DNA of 64,000 bases. Source: Leisingera sp. ANG59 (lineage in GTDB: Bacteria; Pseudomonadota; Alphaproteobacteria; Rhodobacterales; Rhodobacteraceae). Below, piece by piece: positions 16,538 to 24,364 of this stretch (within the stretch, counting starts at the first letter, position 1; the number at the start of each line of letters is the position of its first letter). The stretch lies in assembly GCF_013317235.1 (NCBI RefSeq), contig NZ_WLCM01000011.1:79814-143813 (forward strand). The letters are read 5' to 3'. Under the pieces are notes generated by a model. It made no database searches and was not told where the DNA came from. It saw only the letters and a list, made by a program, of their open reading frames with translations. The position numbers were made by a program, and so were the translations under genes.

Positions 16538-17911
16538 ATGCCATTGGACATGAGCACGATACATGTGCAGCAAGTCACCCTGAACTCCCTGGTGCAGAAC
16601 ATTCTTTACGCATCGGGCATCGTCGGCGCCATCCTGGTCGTTGTCGGCCTGCTGCTGATCGACGCGGGCACCGCGCGGCGCAGGAACCTGTTCAACTCGA
16701 CCATCGAGAAGACGCTGGGGTTCTTCCTCGGCTTTGCCACCTACTACGTCATCGGATTCGGCCTGTGGGCCGGGCAGTATTACATCATGGAAGGCGCGAC
16801 CATGATGGATTCCATCAGGGACTGGTGGCTGGGCGGCGCCATGACAAACGCTCTGGCGCATCACACCGACCCGGCGACCTTTCCGGGGCTGAACACCTTC
16901 CAGATCTTTGTCTTCTTCCTGGCGGTGTTTGCCGGCATCATCAACATCCTGCTGCATTTCGCGGTGTCGGAGCGCATGAAGGCCTCAGCCTATTTCATCA
17001 CCTGCATCGTGGCCGCGGTGGTGTCCTCGGCGCTCAGCTGGGCAACCTGGGGCTCGGTCGGGCCGCTGACCAATGCCGGTTTCCACGACTTCTTCGGCGT
17101 CGGTTTCGTCTATCTGTTCCCGGCCGGCATGGCGCTGGTGTTCACCCCCAAGCTGGGCGCCCGCCCCGGCATGATGGAACCGCACCCGCGGATCTCGGCC
17201 TATCTGGCTCCCAGCATCGGCCTCTGCGCGCCGGGCCTGCTGCTGATCTTCGCCGGCCTGCCGATGGTGATCCTGTCCTGCCTGTTCTTCTTTGACCCCG
17301 AAGCGCTTGCGGTCAGCATCACCATGGCTGACACCAGTGTCGGCGTTGCAATCAACAACTACGCCCTGGTCTGGGCAGGCGGCGCGGTGACCGGTCTGGT
17401 GATCGCCTATGCCACCGGTAAATACGCCTATACCCTGCTGGGGCCGCTGGCAGGCTACGTCGCGGGCGCCTCCGGCTTTGATGTCTACCTGCCCTGGCAG
17501 GCCTTCATCGTCGGCCTGGTGGCACCTTTTGCGGCCTTCGCGGTTTACGAGTTCACCCTGAAACGCGGTGTTGACGAGCACAAGCTGTTCCCGCTGTTCC
17601 TGGGCTCCGGCACCCTCGGTCTGGTGCTGCTGGGCCTGTTCAAGGCAGGCACCCCGCGCGGCGGCTACTTTGGCGTCGAGGAAGGCGCGTATGCCTTCCA
17701 GCACGGCGAGATCTCGCTGGTGATGCAGCTCGTAGGCACCGCCGCCTGTATCGGCACCGGTGTTGTCACCGCACTGATCCTGTCGTTCCTGCTGGAGCGC
17801 ACCGTGGGGCTGAAGGTGTCCGAGGAGGACCAGATCGACGGGCTGGACGGCAAGAACTGGGATCTGGAGCCGGATGTTGTCACCCATGCGGACAGTGCCC
17901 AGCGCGCCTGA
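16538..17911 (+). CDS. divergent Amt-family membrane protein lacking the pore twin histidines
   Basis: 457 residues with about eleven hydrophobic segments. Membership in the ammonium transporter family is shown by the C-terminal GLKVSEEDQIDGLDGKNW tail, close to the conserved Amt/Rh cytosolic tail, and by HDFFGVGFVYLFPAGMAL, which aligns with the canonical DFAGGTVVHINAG segment. There Asp-184 keeps the place of AmtB Asp-160, but the first pore histidine (AmtB His-168) is Tyr-192. The second (AmtB His-318, FGVHG) aligns with FPLFLG, giving Phe-354. Both histidines that conduct ammonium are therefore absent. It may carry another solute or act as a sensor. No glnK is adjacent. Start 16538 follows GGAGAG. 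Confidence 0.8.
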   Translation: MPLDMSTIHVQQVTLNSLVQNILYASGIVGAILVVVGLLLIDAGTARRRNLFNSTIEKTLGFFLGFATYYVIGFGLWAGQYYIMEGATMMDSIRDWWLGGAMTNALAHHTDPATFPGLNTFQIFVFFLAVFAGIINILLHFAVSERMKASAYFITCIVAAVVSSALSWATWGSVGPLTNAGFHDFFGVGFVYLFPAGMALVFTPKLGARPGMMEPHPRISAYLAPSIGLCAPGLLLIFAGLPMVILSCLFFFDPEALAVSITMADTSVGVAINNYALVWAGGAVTGLVIAYATGKYAYTLLGPLAGYVAGASGFDVYLPWQAFIVGLVAPFAAFAVYEFTLKRGVDEHKLFPLFLGSGTLGLVLLGLFKAGTPRGGYFGVEEGAYAFQHGEISLVMQLVGTAACIGTGVVTALILSFLLERTVGLKVSEEDQIDGLDGKNWDLEPDVVTHADSAQRA

Positions 17912-17933
17912 TCCCGCCTAACGCACTCTGAAG

Positions 17934-17962
17934 AGGCCCCAGCAGACGCCGGGGCCTTTTTT
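17934..17962 (+). terminator. terminator of the Amt-like gene
   Basis: AGGCCCC and GGGGCCT arms with a ten-base loop, followed by a run of six T including the last stem base, 23 bases past the stop. Confidence 0.88.
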
Positions 17963-18029
17963 CGTGCCCGCAGGCCTGAAGACCCGAGAATCGGCTATAG
18001 TCGGTGTCATCAACAGAGAGGAGACGACC

Positions 18030-18227
18030 ATGCTGTACCCGCTTGCTTCGCTTGAGGCCGACAAACTGGACGCGATCAAGAGCCTGGAAAAGGACATCGG
18101 CAGCCCGGTGGTGGCGCTGGCAGGCGTAGAGGCAAACACCGCCGCCCTGCCGGAGGAGCAGCTGAAGAAGCTGCAGGAACTGGAACAGGAACTGGGTGTT
18201 GTTCTGGTGGCAGTTCGGCCGAACTAG
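18030..18227 (+). CDS. small conserved-looking hypothetical protein
   Basis: 65 residues (MLYPLASLEADKLDAIKSLEKDIG...). AGAGAGGAG lies about seven bases before the ATG at 18030. The composition is charged, with a predicted amphipathic helix (EEQLKKLQELEQELG) and no membrane segment or signal. I do not recognise the family. It sits between the terminator of the Amt-like gene and the Zur-controlled zinT gene, so it is probably a separate unit. Confidence 0.6.
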   Translation: MLYPLASLEADKLDAIKSLEKDIGSPVVALAGVEANTAALPEEQLKKLQELEQELGVVLVAVRPN

Positions 18228-18420
18228 GCAGGGCGACCGTTACAGTCTGCGCGGTATCCGGGCAGGCCATCCTGACAGGGGAGAACGCCCGTCCGGCGCC
18301 ACAGGCAGCAGCCGGGCGCAGGCGGATATCGCCCGGCCAGGCCGCCGCCGTGCATGTCCCCCCGCCAACTTCGGACCAGCCGCCCTTGCAGGGACCGGGC
18401 AAAACCTTTAGCCAGCGTTA

Positions 18421-18438
18421 GTTATGTTATCACATATC
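18421..18438. promoter_or_regulatory. Zur-box-like operator of zinT
   Basis: GTTATGTTATCACATATC matches the palindrome GTTATGTTATAACATAAC at 16 of 18 positions. It lies 18 bases before the zinT start. A second copy of the same pattern precedes the COG0523 gene at 25571. Zur control of both is a family-based inference. Confidence 0.7.
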
Positions 18439-18456
18439 TATCAACGAGAGAATCCA

Positions 18457-19113
18457 ATGACCAAGACCAAACTGATCTCCCTCCCTGCTCTTGCGGCCGG
18501 AGCGCTGCTGCTTTCGGCGGCGCTGCCTGCGGCTGCCGCCAGCACGCACAATCACAGTCACGAGCAGACCGAGGCGGCAAAGCGCATCTACAAGGGGTAC
18601 TTCGAGGACTGCGAGATCCAGCCGCGCCCCTTGTCCGACTGGGAAGGCGACTGGCAGTCGGTGTTCCCCTACCTGGAGAACGGCACACTGGACCCCGTGC
18701 TGGAAGACCGCGCCGCCCATGGCAGCAAAACCGTTGAGCAATACCGCGCCTATTACACAACGGGCTATGGCACCGAAACGGACAGCATCCGCATCGACGG
18801 GCAGACGGTAAGCTTCACCACGGATGCAAGCACCGTCAGCGGAACCTACGTTTCCGACGGCCACGAGATCCTGACCTACGACAAGGGCAACCGCGGCGTG
18901 CGCTATATCTTCAGGAAGGAAAGCGGCGACGCGGCGGCCCCCGGTTACATCCAGTTCAGCGACCACCGCATCGCGCCCGAAAAGGTCAGCCATTACCATC
19001 TGTACTGGGGCGATGAACGCACCGAGGTTCTGAAAGAGCTGACCAACTGGCCGACTTACTACCCCGCCTCGATGAGCGGCGAAGACATCGTGCACGAAAT
19101 GCTGGCGCACTGA
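18457..19113 (+). CDS. zinT: periplasmic zinc-binding protein ZinT
   Basis: 218 residues. A signal peptide (about residues 1-27, ending AAAA) is followed by a His-rich HNHSHEQ segment and the ZinT domain: WEGDWQSVFPYL, AYYTTGYGTETDSIRI, VRYIFRKES, and the SDHRIAPEKVSHYHLYWGDE region that supplies the zinc-ligand histidines. ZinT scavenges zinc (or cadmium) in the periplasm and helps ZnuA under zinc starvation. No znuABC genes adjoin it. The Zur-box-like palindrome immediately upstream supports zinc-dependent repression. It converges on the GDCCVxC gene. Confidence 0.92.
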   Translation: MTKTKLISLPALAAGALLLSAALPAAAASTHNHSHEQTEAAKRIYKGYFEDCEIQPRPLSDWEGDWQSVFPYLENGTLDPVLEDRAAHGSKTVEQYRAYYTTGYGTETDSIRIDGQTVSFTTDASTVSGTYVSDGHEILTYDKGNRGVRYIFRKESGDAAAPGYIQFSDHRIAPEKVSHYHLYWGDERTEVLKELTNWPTYYPASMSGEDIVHEMLAH

Positions 19114-19146
19114 TTCCACAGGGCTGATCCGGGCCAGCGTCCGCGG

Positions 19147-19365
19147 TCAGCCACAGCAGCCGCCGACCCGTTGCACCGGCGGGCACGGGACGGTGGCGTA
19201 AGAGCAGAACACGCAGCAATCGCCGGGCTGCGGCTTCAGAACGATGCCGCAGGATCTGCATTCATAGAACCACTGGCAGGTCTCCGTTGGCATGGTCTCC
19301 GTCTCTCTATGGCCGCACTCCGGGCAGGTCAGGATGGTTTGCAATTCTATCGGCTGGTCAGTCAT
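19147..19365 (-). CDS. GDCCVxC-domain small cysteine-rich protein
   Basis: 72 residues with eleven cysteines. It has a zinc-ribbon-like CPECGH...CRSCG pair and the diagnostic GDCCVFCSYATVPCPP motif, ending GGCCG. The family occurs next to mercury-resistance genes and includes selenoprotein members; here the position is an ordinary cysteine. It starts four bases after the merT-like stop and shares its promoter. A thiol-based metal-binding role is likely but unproven. Confidence 0.85.
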   Translation of the reverse strand: MTDQPIELQTILTCPECGHRETETMPTETCQWFYECRSCGIVLKPQPGDCCVFCSYATVPCPPVQRVGGCCG

Positions 19366-19369
19366 CGGC

Positions 19370-19693
19370 TCACATCTGCATAATAAGATAATCGTTTATC
19401 CGGCTCTCGTTCAGCGCGATCAGCCAGGCCACGGCGGTCAGCGCGGCACTGCCGGCAAGCCACCACCTGAAACGGGCCAGCGCCCCCCGCCTGAGCGACA
19501 GCCAACCGGCGACCAGCAGCAGCGCTGTTGACAGGAACAGCACGTGATAGCTGGCGGCAGCGATCAGGCCAAATACCGCAAGTCCGCTGCCGCCGATCCC
19601 CAGAAGCATCAGCATCATGGGCAAAACACAGCAGGCCGCCGCCAGCAGCGCCGACGCGGATCCAAGGTAACTCAGTCTCAGGTATTTCTGCAT
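19370..19693 (-). CDS. merT: MerT-like mercuric/metal transport membrane protein
   Basis: 107 residues from MQKYLRLSYLGSASALL, with AAAGGCGG upstream (an in-frame start ten codons earlier is less likely). It has about three membrane segments; the first contains the vicinal cysteine pair of MerT in AAACCVLPMMLMLLGIGG. MerT brings Hg(II) into the cytosol for reduction by MerA. No merA or merP lies nearby, so the locus may handle another soft metal or be a remnant. It is divergent from the merR gene. Confidence 0.78.
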   Translation of the reverse strand: MQKYLRLSYLGSASALLAAACCVLPMMLMLLGIGGSGLAVFGLIAAASYHVLFLSTALLLVAGWLSLRRGALARFRWWLAGSAALTAVAWLIALNESRINDYLIMQM

Positions 19694-19735
19694 CTGCCGC
19701 CTTTCAGCGCGGGTTTGCCGCAAGGTCCGGCCGCA

Positions 19736-19766
19736 GGTATACCTCCTGTAGCGACTACAGGATCAA
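19736..19766 (-). promoter_or_regulatory. MerR-type promoter/operator with 19-base spacer
   Basis: CCTGTAG and CTACAGG (19745-19761, 3-base centre) form a perfect dyad. On the minus strand it lies between TTGATC (-35-like, 19766-19761) and TATACC (-10-like, 19741-19736), which are exactly 19 bases apart. The stretched spacer is the hallmark of promoters activated by MerR-family proteins through DNA untwisting. It would drive merT and the GDCCVxC gene. Confidence 0.85.
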
Positions 19767-19779
19767 GCAGGAAAAACAG

Positions 19780-20169
19780 ATGATCCCCATCGGAGAAGCC
19801 TCCCGCCGGAGCGGCGTCGGGATCGAGACCATCCGCTATTATGAGCGCGAGGGCATCGTGCCCAAGCCTGCGCGGGCGTCGAACAACCGGCGGCTGTACT
19901 CCGCCGGCGACGTCGGGCGGCTGCGGCTTCTGAAGAAGTGCCGCGCGCTGGGATTCCCGCTGGCGGATGCAAAGGCGCTGCTGGACCTGTCGGAGGAAGG
20001 CAGCACCGATTGCCAATCGGTCAAGGCGCTGGCAGAGCAGCACATCGCCAATGTGCGCAGCAAAATCGCCGAGCTGGAACGCCTGGACGCAGCCTTGCAT
20101 GAGCTGAGCGGGAACTGTGACAGCGGCAATGTTTCCTGCCCGATGCTGACCCGGCTGCAAGACGGCTGA
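19780..20169 (+). CDS. MerR-family metal-responsive regulator
   Basis: 129 residues. The N-terminal winged helix is IGEASRRSGVGIETIRYYEREGIVPKP. The metal region has a cysteine at STDCQSVKALAEQHI (Cys-82-like) and a C-terminal loop NCDSGNVSCP. The overall sequence is closest to mercury MerR, but that loop has six residues between the cysteines instead of the eight in Tn501-type MerR, so metal preference may differ. It should activate the divergent merT promoter at 19736-19766. Confidence 0.88.
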   Translation: MIPIGEASRRSGVGIETIRYYEREGIVPKPARASNNRRLYSAGDVGRLRLLKKCRALGFPLADAKALLDLSEEGSTDCQSVKALAEQHIANVRSKIAELERLDAALHELSGNCDSGNVSCPMLTRLQDG

Positions 20170-20202
20170 GGCGGAGGCGCGGGCTGGCTGCCCGGACAAA
20201 AA

Positions 20203-20228
20203 AAGCCCCGCAGTTTCCTGCGGGGCTT
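20203..20228. terminator. bidirectional terminator between merR and rpsA
   Basis: AAGCCCCGCAG and CTGCGGGGCTT form an 11-base-pair stem with a TTTC loop. An A-run lies on the left (serving rpsA on the minus strand) and TTAGTTTT on the right (serving merR). Confidence 0.88.
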
Positions 20229-20256
20229 AGTTTTGTCAGCCGTGAGGCCGGGGAGC

Positions 20257-21936
20257 TTAGTCGCCCGACTTCAGTGCGGCGCCCAGGATGTCGCCCAGCG
20301 ATGCGCCGGAGTCCGAGGAGCCATACTGCTCGACTGCTTCTTTTTCTTCCGCGATCTCGCGCGCCTTGATGGACAGGCCCAGGCGGCGGGTCTTGGAGTC
20401 GACGTTGGTGACGCGCACGTCGACCTTGTCGCCAACCGAGAAACGCTCGGGGCGCTGGTCGGCACGGTCGCGGGACAGGTCGGAGCGGCGGATGAAGGAC
20501 TTCATACCTTCGTATTCCACTTCGATGCCGCCGTCTTCGATTGCGGTCACTTCCACGGTCACGATCGAGCCGCGCTTCACGCCGCCCACGGCTTCAGCGA
20601 ACTTGTCGCCGCCCAGGGCTTTGATCGACAGCGAGATACGCTCTTTCTCAACGTCCACTTCGGAGACAACGGCCGAAACCATGTCGCCTTTGCGGTAGTT
20701 CTGGATCGCGTCTTCGCCGCGCTCGTCCCAGGACAGGTCGGACAGGTGAACCATGCCGTCGATGTCGCCGTCGAGGCCGATGAACAGACCGAATTCGGTG
20801 ATGTTCTTGACTTCGCCTTCGACCTGGGTGCCTTCCGGGTGGGTCTCAGCAAAGACTTCCCACGGGTTGCGCATGGTCTGCTTGAGGCCCAGTGACACGC
20901 GGCGCTTGGCACCGTCGATTTCCAGAACCATGACGTCGACTTCCTGGGAAGTGGAGACGATTTTGCCCGGGTGGACGTTTTTCTTGGTCCAGGACATCTC
21001 GGAGACGTGAACCAGGCCTTCGACGCCCGGCTCCAGCTCAACAAATGCACCGTAATCGGTGATGTTGGTGACGCGGCCCTTGTGCACGGAGGACAGCGGG
21101 TACTTGGCGCCAACCAGATCCCACGGATCTTCCTGCAGCTGCTTCATGCCGAGAGAGATGCGGTGGGTCTCTTTGTTGATCTTGATGACCTGAACCTTGA
21201 CGGTTTCGCCGATCGACAGGATCTCGGAGGGGTGGTTCACACGGCGCCATGCCATGTCGGTGACGTGCAGCAGGCCGTCAACGCCGCCAAGGTCAACAAA
21301 CGCACCGTATTCGGTGATGTTCTTGACGACACCGTCGACTGCCTGGCCTTCGGACAGGTTGCCGATGACTTCGGCGCGCTGCTCGGCGCGGGACTCTTCG
21401 AGGATCGCGCGGCGGGAGACGACGATGTTGCCGCGGCGGCGGTCCATCTTCAGGATCTGGAACGGCTGCTTCAGACCCATCAGCGGGCCGGCGTCGCGCA
21501 CGGGGCGCACGTCAACCTGCGAGCCGGGCAGGAAGGCAACAGCCCCGCCCAGGTCGACGGTGAAGCCGCCTTTGACGCGGCCGAAGATCGCGCCTTCGAC
21601 GCGCTGATCGTCTGCGTAGGCTTTTTCCAAGCGGTCCCAGGCTTCTTCGCGGCGGGCCATCTCGCGGGAGATGACAGCTTCGCCACGGGCGTTTTCAGCG
21701 GCGCGCAGGAAGACTTCCACTTCGTCGCCGACTGCGATTTCAGCCGCTTCGCCGGGGTTTGCGAATTCTTTCAGATCAACGCGGCCTTCCATTTTGTAGC
21801 CGACGTCGATGATGGCCTGGCCGGCTTCGATCGCCAGCACTTTGCCTTTGACAACCGAACCTTCGTCCGGGGTGTCCATTTCGAAGCTTTCGTTCAGGAG
21901 GGCTTCGAATTCCTCCATCGATGCGTTTTGAGCCAT
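20257..21936 (-). CDS. rpsA: 30S ribosomal protein S1
   Basis: 559 residues with six S1/OB repeats. The first starts near EGSVVKGKVLAIEAGQAIIDVGYK, and later repeats are marked by VKNITEYGAFVDLGGVDGLLHVTDMAW, VTNITDYGAFVELEPGVEGLVHVSEMSW and VKNITEFGLFIGLDGDIDGMVHLSDLSW. S1 binds mRNA and helps initiation on weak ribosome-binding sites. The genes usually beside it (cmk upstream, ihfB downstream) are displaced: ihfB is 4.2 kb away and the upstream gene is a PAS_5 protein. Confidence 0.97.
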   Translation of the reverse strand: MAQNASMEEFEALLNESFEMDTPDEGSVVKGKVLAIEAGQAIIDVGYKMEGRVDLKEFANPGEAAEIAVGDEVEVFLRAAENARGEAVISREMARREEAWDRLEKAYADDQRVEGAIFGRVKGGFTVDLGGAVAFLPGSQVDVRPVRDAGPLMGLKQPFQILKMDRRRGNIVVSRRAILEESRAEQRAEVIGNLSEGQAVDGVVKNITEYGAFVDLGGVDGLLHVTDMAWRRVNHPSEILSIGETVKVQVIKINKETHRISLGMKQLQEDPWDLVGAKYPLSSVHKGRVTNITDYGAFVELEPGVEGLVHVSEMSWTKKNVHPGKIVSTSQEVDVMVLEIDGAKRRVSLGLKQTMRNPWEVFAETHPEGTQVEGEVKNITEFGLFIGLDGDIDGMVHLSDLSWDERGEDAIQNYRKGDMVSAVVSEVDVEKERISLSIKALGGDKFAEAVGGVKRGSIVTVEVTAIEDGGIEVEYEGMKSFIRRSDLSRDRADQRPERFSVGDKVDVRVTNVDSKTRRLGLSIKAREIAEEKEAVEQYGSSDSGASLGDILGAALKSGD

Positions 21937-22235
21937 GAGGTCTCAGGTTTCCTTTACTAAGTGTTTCTGGCCATGCGGTTGTCTCCGCCGGTCTTGGTTA
22001 AGCCAGTCCAGATCGTGGCCCGGCGCATATCTGATCAAACAAACACAAAGGGCCGAGGTGTTCCCCAGCCCTGCTCAGATATGCCGCCCGGACGTTCGCC
22101 GCCCATGTTCTGACAGCGCGCGATATAGGCGGATTCCCGGATGCGCGCAAGGGAAAAGCCCTGCGGGGCAAGGGGCAAAGGGATTTGCAGCGGTCGGCGG
22201 AGCAATCTGCGGCGCTGCAACTTGCCCTATCCAAG
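21937..22235. other. 299-base gap upstream of rpsA
   Basis: No gene is seen. This should hold the rpsA promoter and leader on the minus strand. No clear operator or terminator was recognised. Confidence 0.4.
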
Positions 22236-22724
22236 TCAGCGTGCCTTGCGGCTGTACTCCTCCGCCAGCAGGACGACACCCACAAGCACATAGTCAACCG
22301 ACACCCCCTCGCCCAGCAGCGGCAGATAGATTTCAGCGGTGCTGCGGTATTCCGGCAGCGGGCCGATATAGGGCAGCGCGGCCAGCAATGGCCGGGAGCT
22401 GGAGGCGACTTCGTGGAAACAGCTCCATATCATCGATCCGGGTCCAAAACCGGGATGCTCGGATAGCCGGGTGCCAACATACTTGCGGCTCAGCGTGTTG
22501 ATGATCTTGTTGCGGATATACAGCGCCTTGAAGTCGGCAGGTTCACCGGTTTGCGTCCGCTCAATTTCAAAGACGGACAAGATGTTCGGTGCCGGGCGGG
22601 CATTTGGAAGTTCGAATTGGGTGAGCCGCGGCAATTTCCCGTCTTCGGAAGCGTTCCGCCAGTGGAAGAAAACCTGCTTCAGCTCCGGCTGCAATTCGCC
22701 TGCAGAGAAATCGGACGTAAACAC
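22236..22724 (-). CDS. PAS_5-domain protein
   Basis: 162 residues from a GTG at 22724 with only a weak AAAGAG upstream, so the start is uncertain. VFFHWRNASEDGKLPRLTQFEL followed by ALYIRNKIINTLSRKYVGTRLSEHPGFG and the later AEIYLPLLGEGVSVDYVLVGVVLL is the layout of the alphaproteobacterial PAS_5 family. No output domain is attached. Such single-domain PAS proteins are of unknown function and may sense a small ligand. It lies upstream of rpsA on the same strand with 299 bases between. Confidence 0.65.
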   Translation of the reverse strand: MFTSDFSAGELQPELKQVFFHWRNASEDGKLPRLTQFELPNARPAPNILSVFEIERTQTGEPADFKALYIRNKIINTLSRKYVGTRLSEHPGFGPGSMIWSCFHEVASSSRPLLAALPYIGPLPEYRSTAEIYLPLLGEGVSVDYVLVGVVLLAEEYSRKAR

Positions 22725-22932
22725 TCTTTGGCTGTCCCCGGCACAAACACATCACACTGCGGCACTTTGGAAGCGGCAGGAGCCGTGCCCAAAAAAGTAA
22801 CACACAGCTGTTAATGTAGCCTGAAATCAGCGCATTAAAGGGTTCAGTTCAAATTGATTGCCCGTTTAGTCCTGCAAGGGGCTGCAGGCAGGCGGCCGCA
22901 AATGCCGCCTGCTGCCATCATGCGGGAAAACC

Positions 22933-23574
22933 TCAGGCGATCTCAGTCACGATGGTTTCACGGGACTTGCGGATCTTTTTCATCGGCAGCAGCCAGTCGC
23001 CGTCCTCCTGGCGGTAGCCAAGCGGCAGCAGGAGGACCGAGCGCAGGCCCTTCTCGCGAAGCTCTAGGATTTCGTCGATTTTCTCCGGCGTGAAACCTTC
23101 CATCGGGGTGCTGTCCACCTCCAGCTCCGCCGCGGCGGCCAGGGCAAAGCCCAGTGCGATATAGGCCTGGCGGGCGGCGTGGTCGTGGTTGGTGCGCTCC
23201 TCGCGCGGCAGGTAGCTGGCCTTGAGATTATCGTAATACTGCTTCAGCATCGGGATCTCGCCGCGCTCCTCAGTCATCTGGCGGGTCACCGCGTCGATGC
23301 GGTCTTCGGAGTAGTTGTCCCAGGCGGCAAAGACGATGAGATGCGAGCCGTCGGTGATCTGGGCCTGGTCCCAGGCGTGCGGGCGGATCTGCGCGCGGAT
23401 TTTCGGGCTGGTGATCACGAAGACCTCAAACGGCTGGGTGCCGGAGGAGGTCGGCGCCATGCGGATTGCCTCGATAATCTGGTCGACCTTTTCCTGCGGG
23501 ACCGCCCTGGAGGGGTCCATTTTCTTGGTGGCGTAGCGCCAGTTCAGCTTCTCGATCAGGGAGCTCTTGCTCAT
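22933..23574 (-). CDS. nitroreductase-family NAD(P)H oxidoreductase
   Basis: 213 residues from MSKSSLIEKLNWRYATKKMDPSRAVP, with AAGGA upstream of 23574. The FMN-binding N-terminus (RYATKKMDP, APTSSGTQPFEVFV) and C-terminal SVLLLPLGYRQEDGDWL, with the phosphate-binding Lys/Arg, fit the NfsB/DrgA branch. It would reduce nitroaromatics or quinones using NAD(P)H. It is divergent from an HxlR regulator at 23699, which most likely controls it. Confidence 0.9.
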   Translation of the reverse strand: MSKSSLIEKLNWRYATKKMDPSRAVPQEKVDQIIEAIRMAPTSSGTQPFEVFVITSPKIRAQIRPHAWDQAQITDGSHLIVFAAWDNYSEDRIDAVTRQMTEERGEIPMLKQYYDNLKASYLPREERTNHDHAARQAYIALGFALAAAAELEVDSTPMEGFTPEKIDEILELREKGLRSVLLLPLGYRQEDGDWLLPMKKIRKSRETIVTEIA

Positions 23575-23698
23575 GTGCCCGGTCCTTTCGCGGCATTGTG
23601 TGATGGGTGGTATAAATTTGTAACCGGCTATATAAGAGGTACCAAAAAGGGCACAAGAAGGCACATTTCTGAGCCCCGGTTACACGGAAGGAACCACC

Positions 23699-24076
23699 AT
23701 GGCAGAGGCGCAATGCCCGGAATGCGGGCGCATCAATGAGGTGCTGTCGCGGGTCGGCGACCGCTGGAGCGTGCTGATCGTGATCTCATTGGCGCAATAC
23801 GGCGTGCTGCGGTTCAATGAGCTGAAGCGGCATCTGGGGATTTCCCAGCGGATGCTGAGCCTTACCCTGCGCGAGCTGGAGCGCGACGGGCTGGTGAGCC
23901 GCACCTATCACCCGAGAATCCCGCCCAAGGTGGAATACGCGCTGACGCCGCTGGGGGAATCGTTCCGCGAACCGGTCAAGGCGCTGGGGCTGTGGGCGCT
24001 GGAGCATCTGCCGGTGATTGATGCGGCGCGGGCGGAATATGATGCCGCCGCGGAGGCGGAGAAGAAGACCGCCTGA
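23699..24076 (+). CDS. HxlR-family transcriptional regulator
   Basis: 125 residues. CPECGRINEVLSRVGDRWSVLIVISL, FNELKRHLGISQRMLSLTLRELERDGLVSR and PPKVEYALTPLGESF are the helices and wing of the HxlR winged-helix fold. HxlR proteins typically respond to quinones, aldehydes or electrophiles. The divergent nitroreductase gene, 124 bases away, is the obvious target. The CPEC start and a single extra cysteine could serve redox sensing, which is inference. Confidence 0.92.
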   Translation: MAEAQCPECGRINEVLSRVGDRWSVLIVISLAQYGVLRFNELKRHLGISQRMLSLTLRELERDGLVSRTYHPRIPPKVEYALTPLGESFREPVKALGLWALEHLPVIDAARAEYDAAAEAEKKTA

Positions 24077-24094
24077 TACGGCGGGCCGCGGCGG

Positions 24095-24364
24095 CTAGTC
24101 CCGGAACGCCCAGACGCGCGCGTCCCGTTTCAGCATCGCCTGTTCAGCGGCATCCAGCCGGGCGGCCGCGGCAGCGGGGTCGCGGCTGCCGCCCGCCCTG
24201 GTCCAGATCCTGAGCGCCGAGGCCGGGCTCCAGGGCAGGCAGGCGGAGGCCAGCCACTGCCGCAGCCCCGGCGGCAGCGCGTCATAGGCCTGCATCGGGT
24301 CCCCTGCCCTGCGCCGCCGTTTCAGGCGGGAGTTCAGGTTGCGGCGCGCCCGACGGTCAGCCAT
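24095..24364 (-). CDS. DUF6525 family protein
   Basis: 89 residues, very basic N-terminus ([19 protein letters not shown]) followed by [32 protein letters not shown] and ending in a run of Ala/Asp. This matches the small Rhodobacterales family DUF6525. Its ATG lies inside the end of the COG0523 gene (ATGGCTGA, eight-base overlap), so the two are translationally coupled and would share the Zur-box-like promoter. Function unknown. Confidence 0.8.
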   Translation of the reverse strand: MADRRARRNLNSRLKRRRRAGDPMQAYDALPPGLRQWLASACLPWSPASALRIWTRAGGSRDPAAAAARLDAAEQAMLKRDARVWAFRD

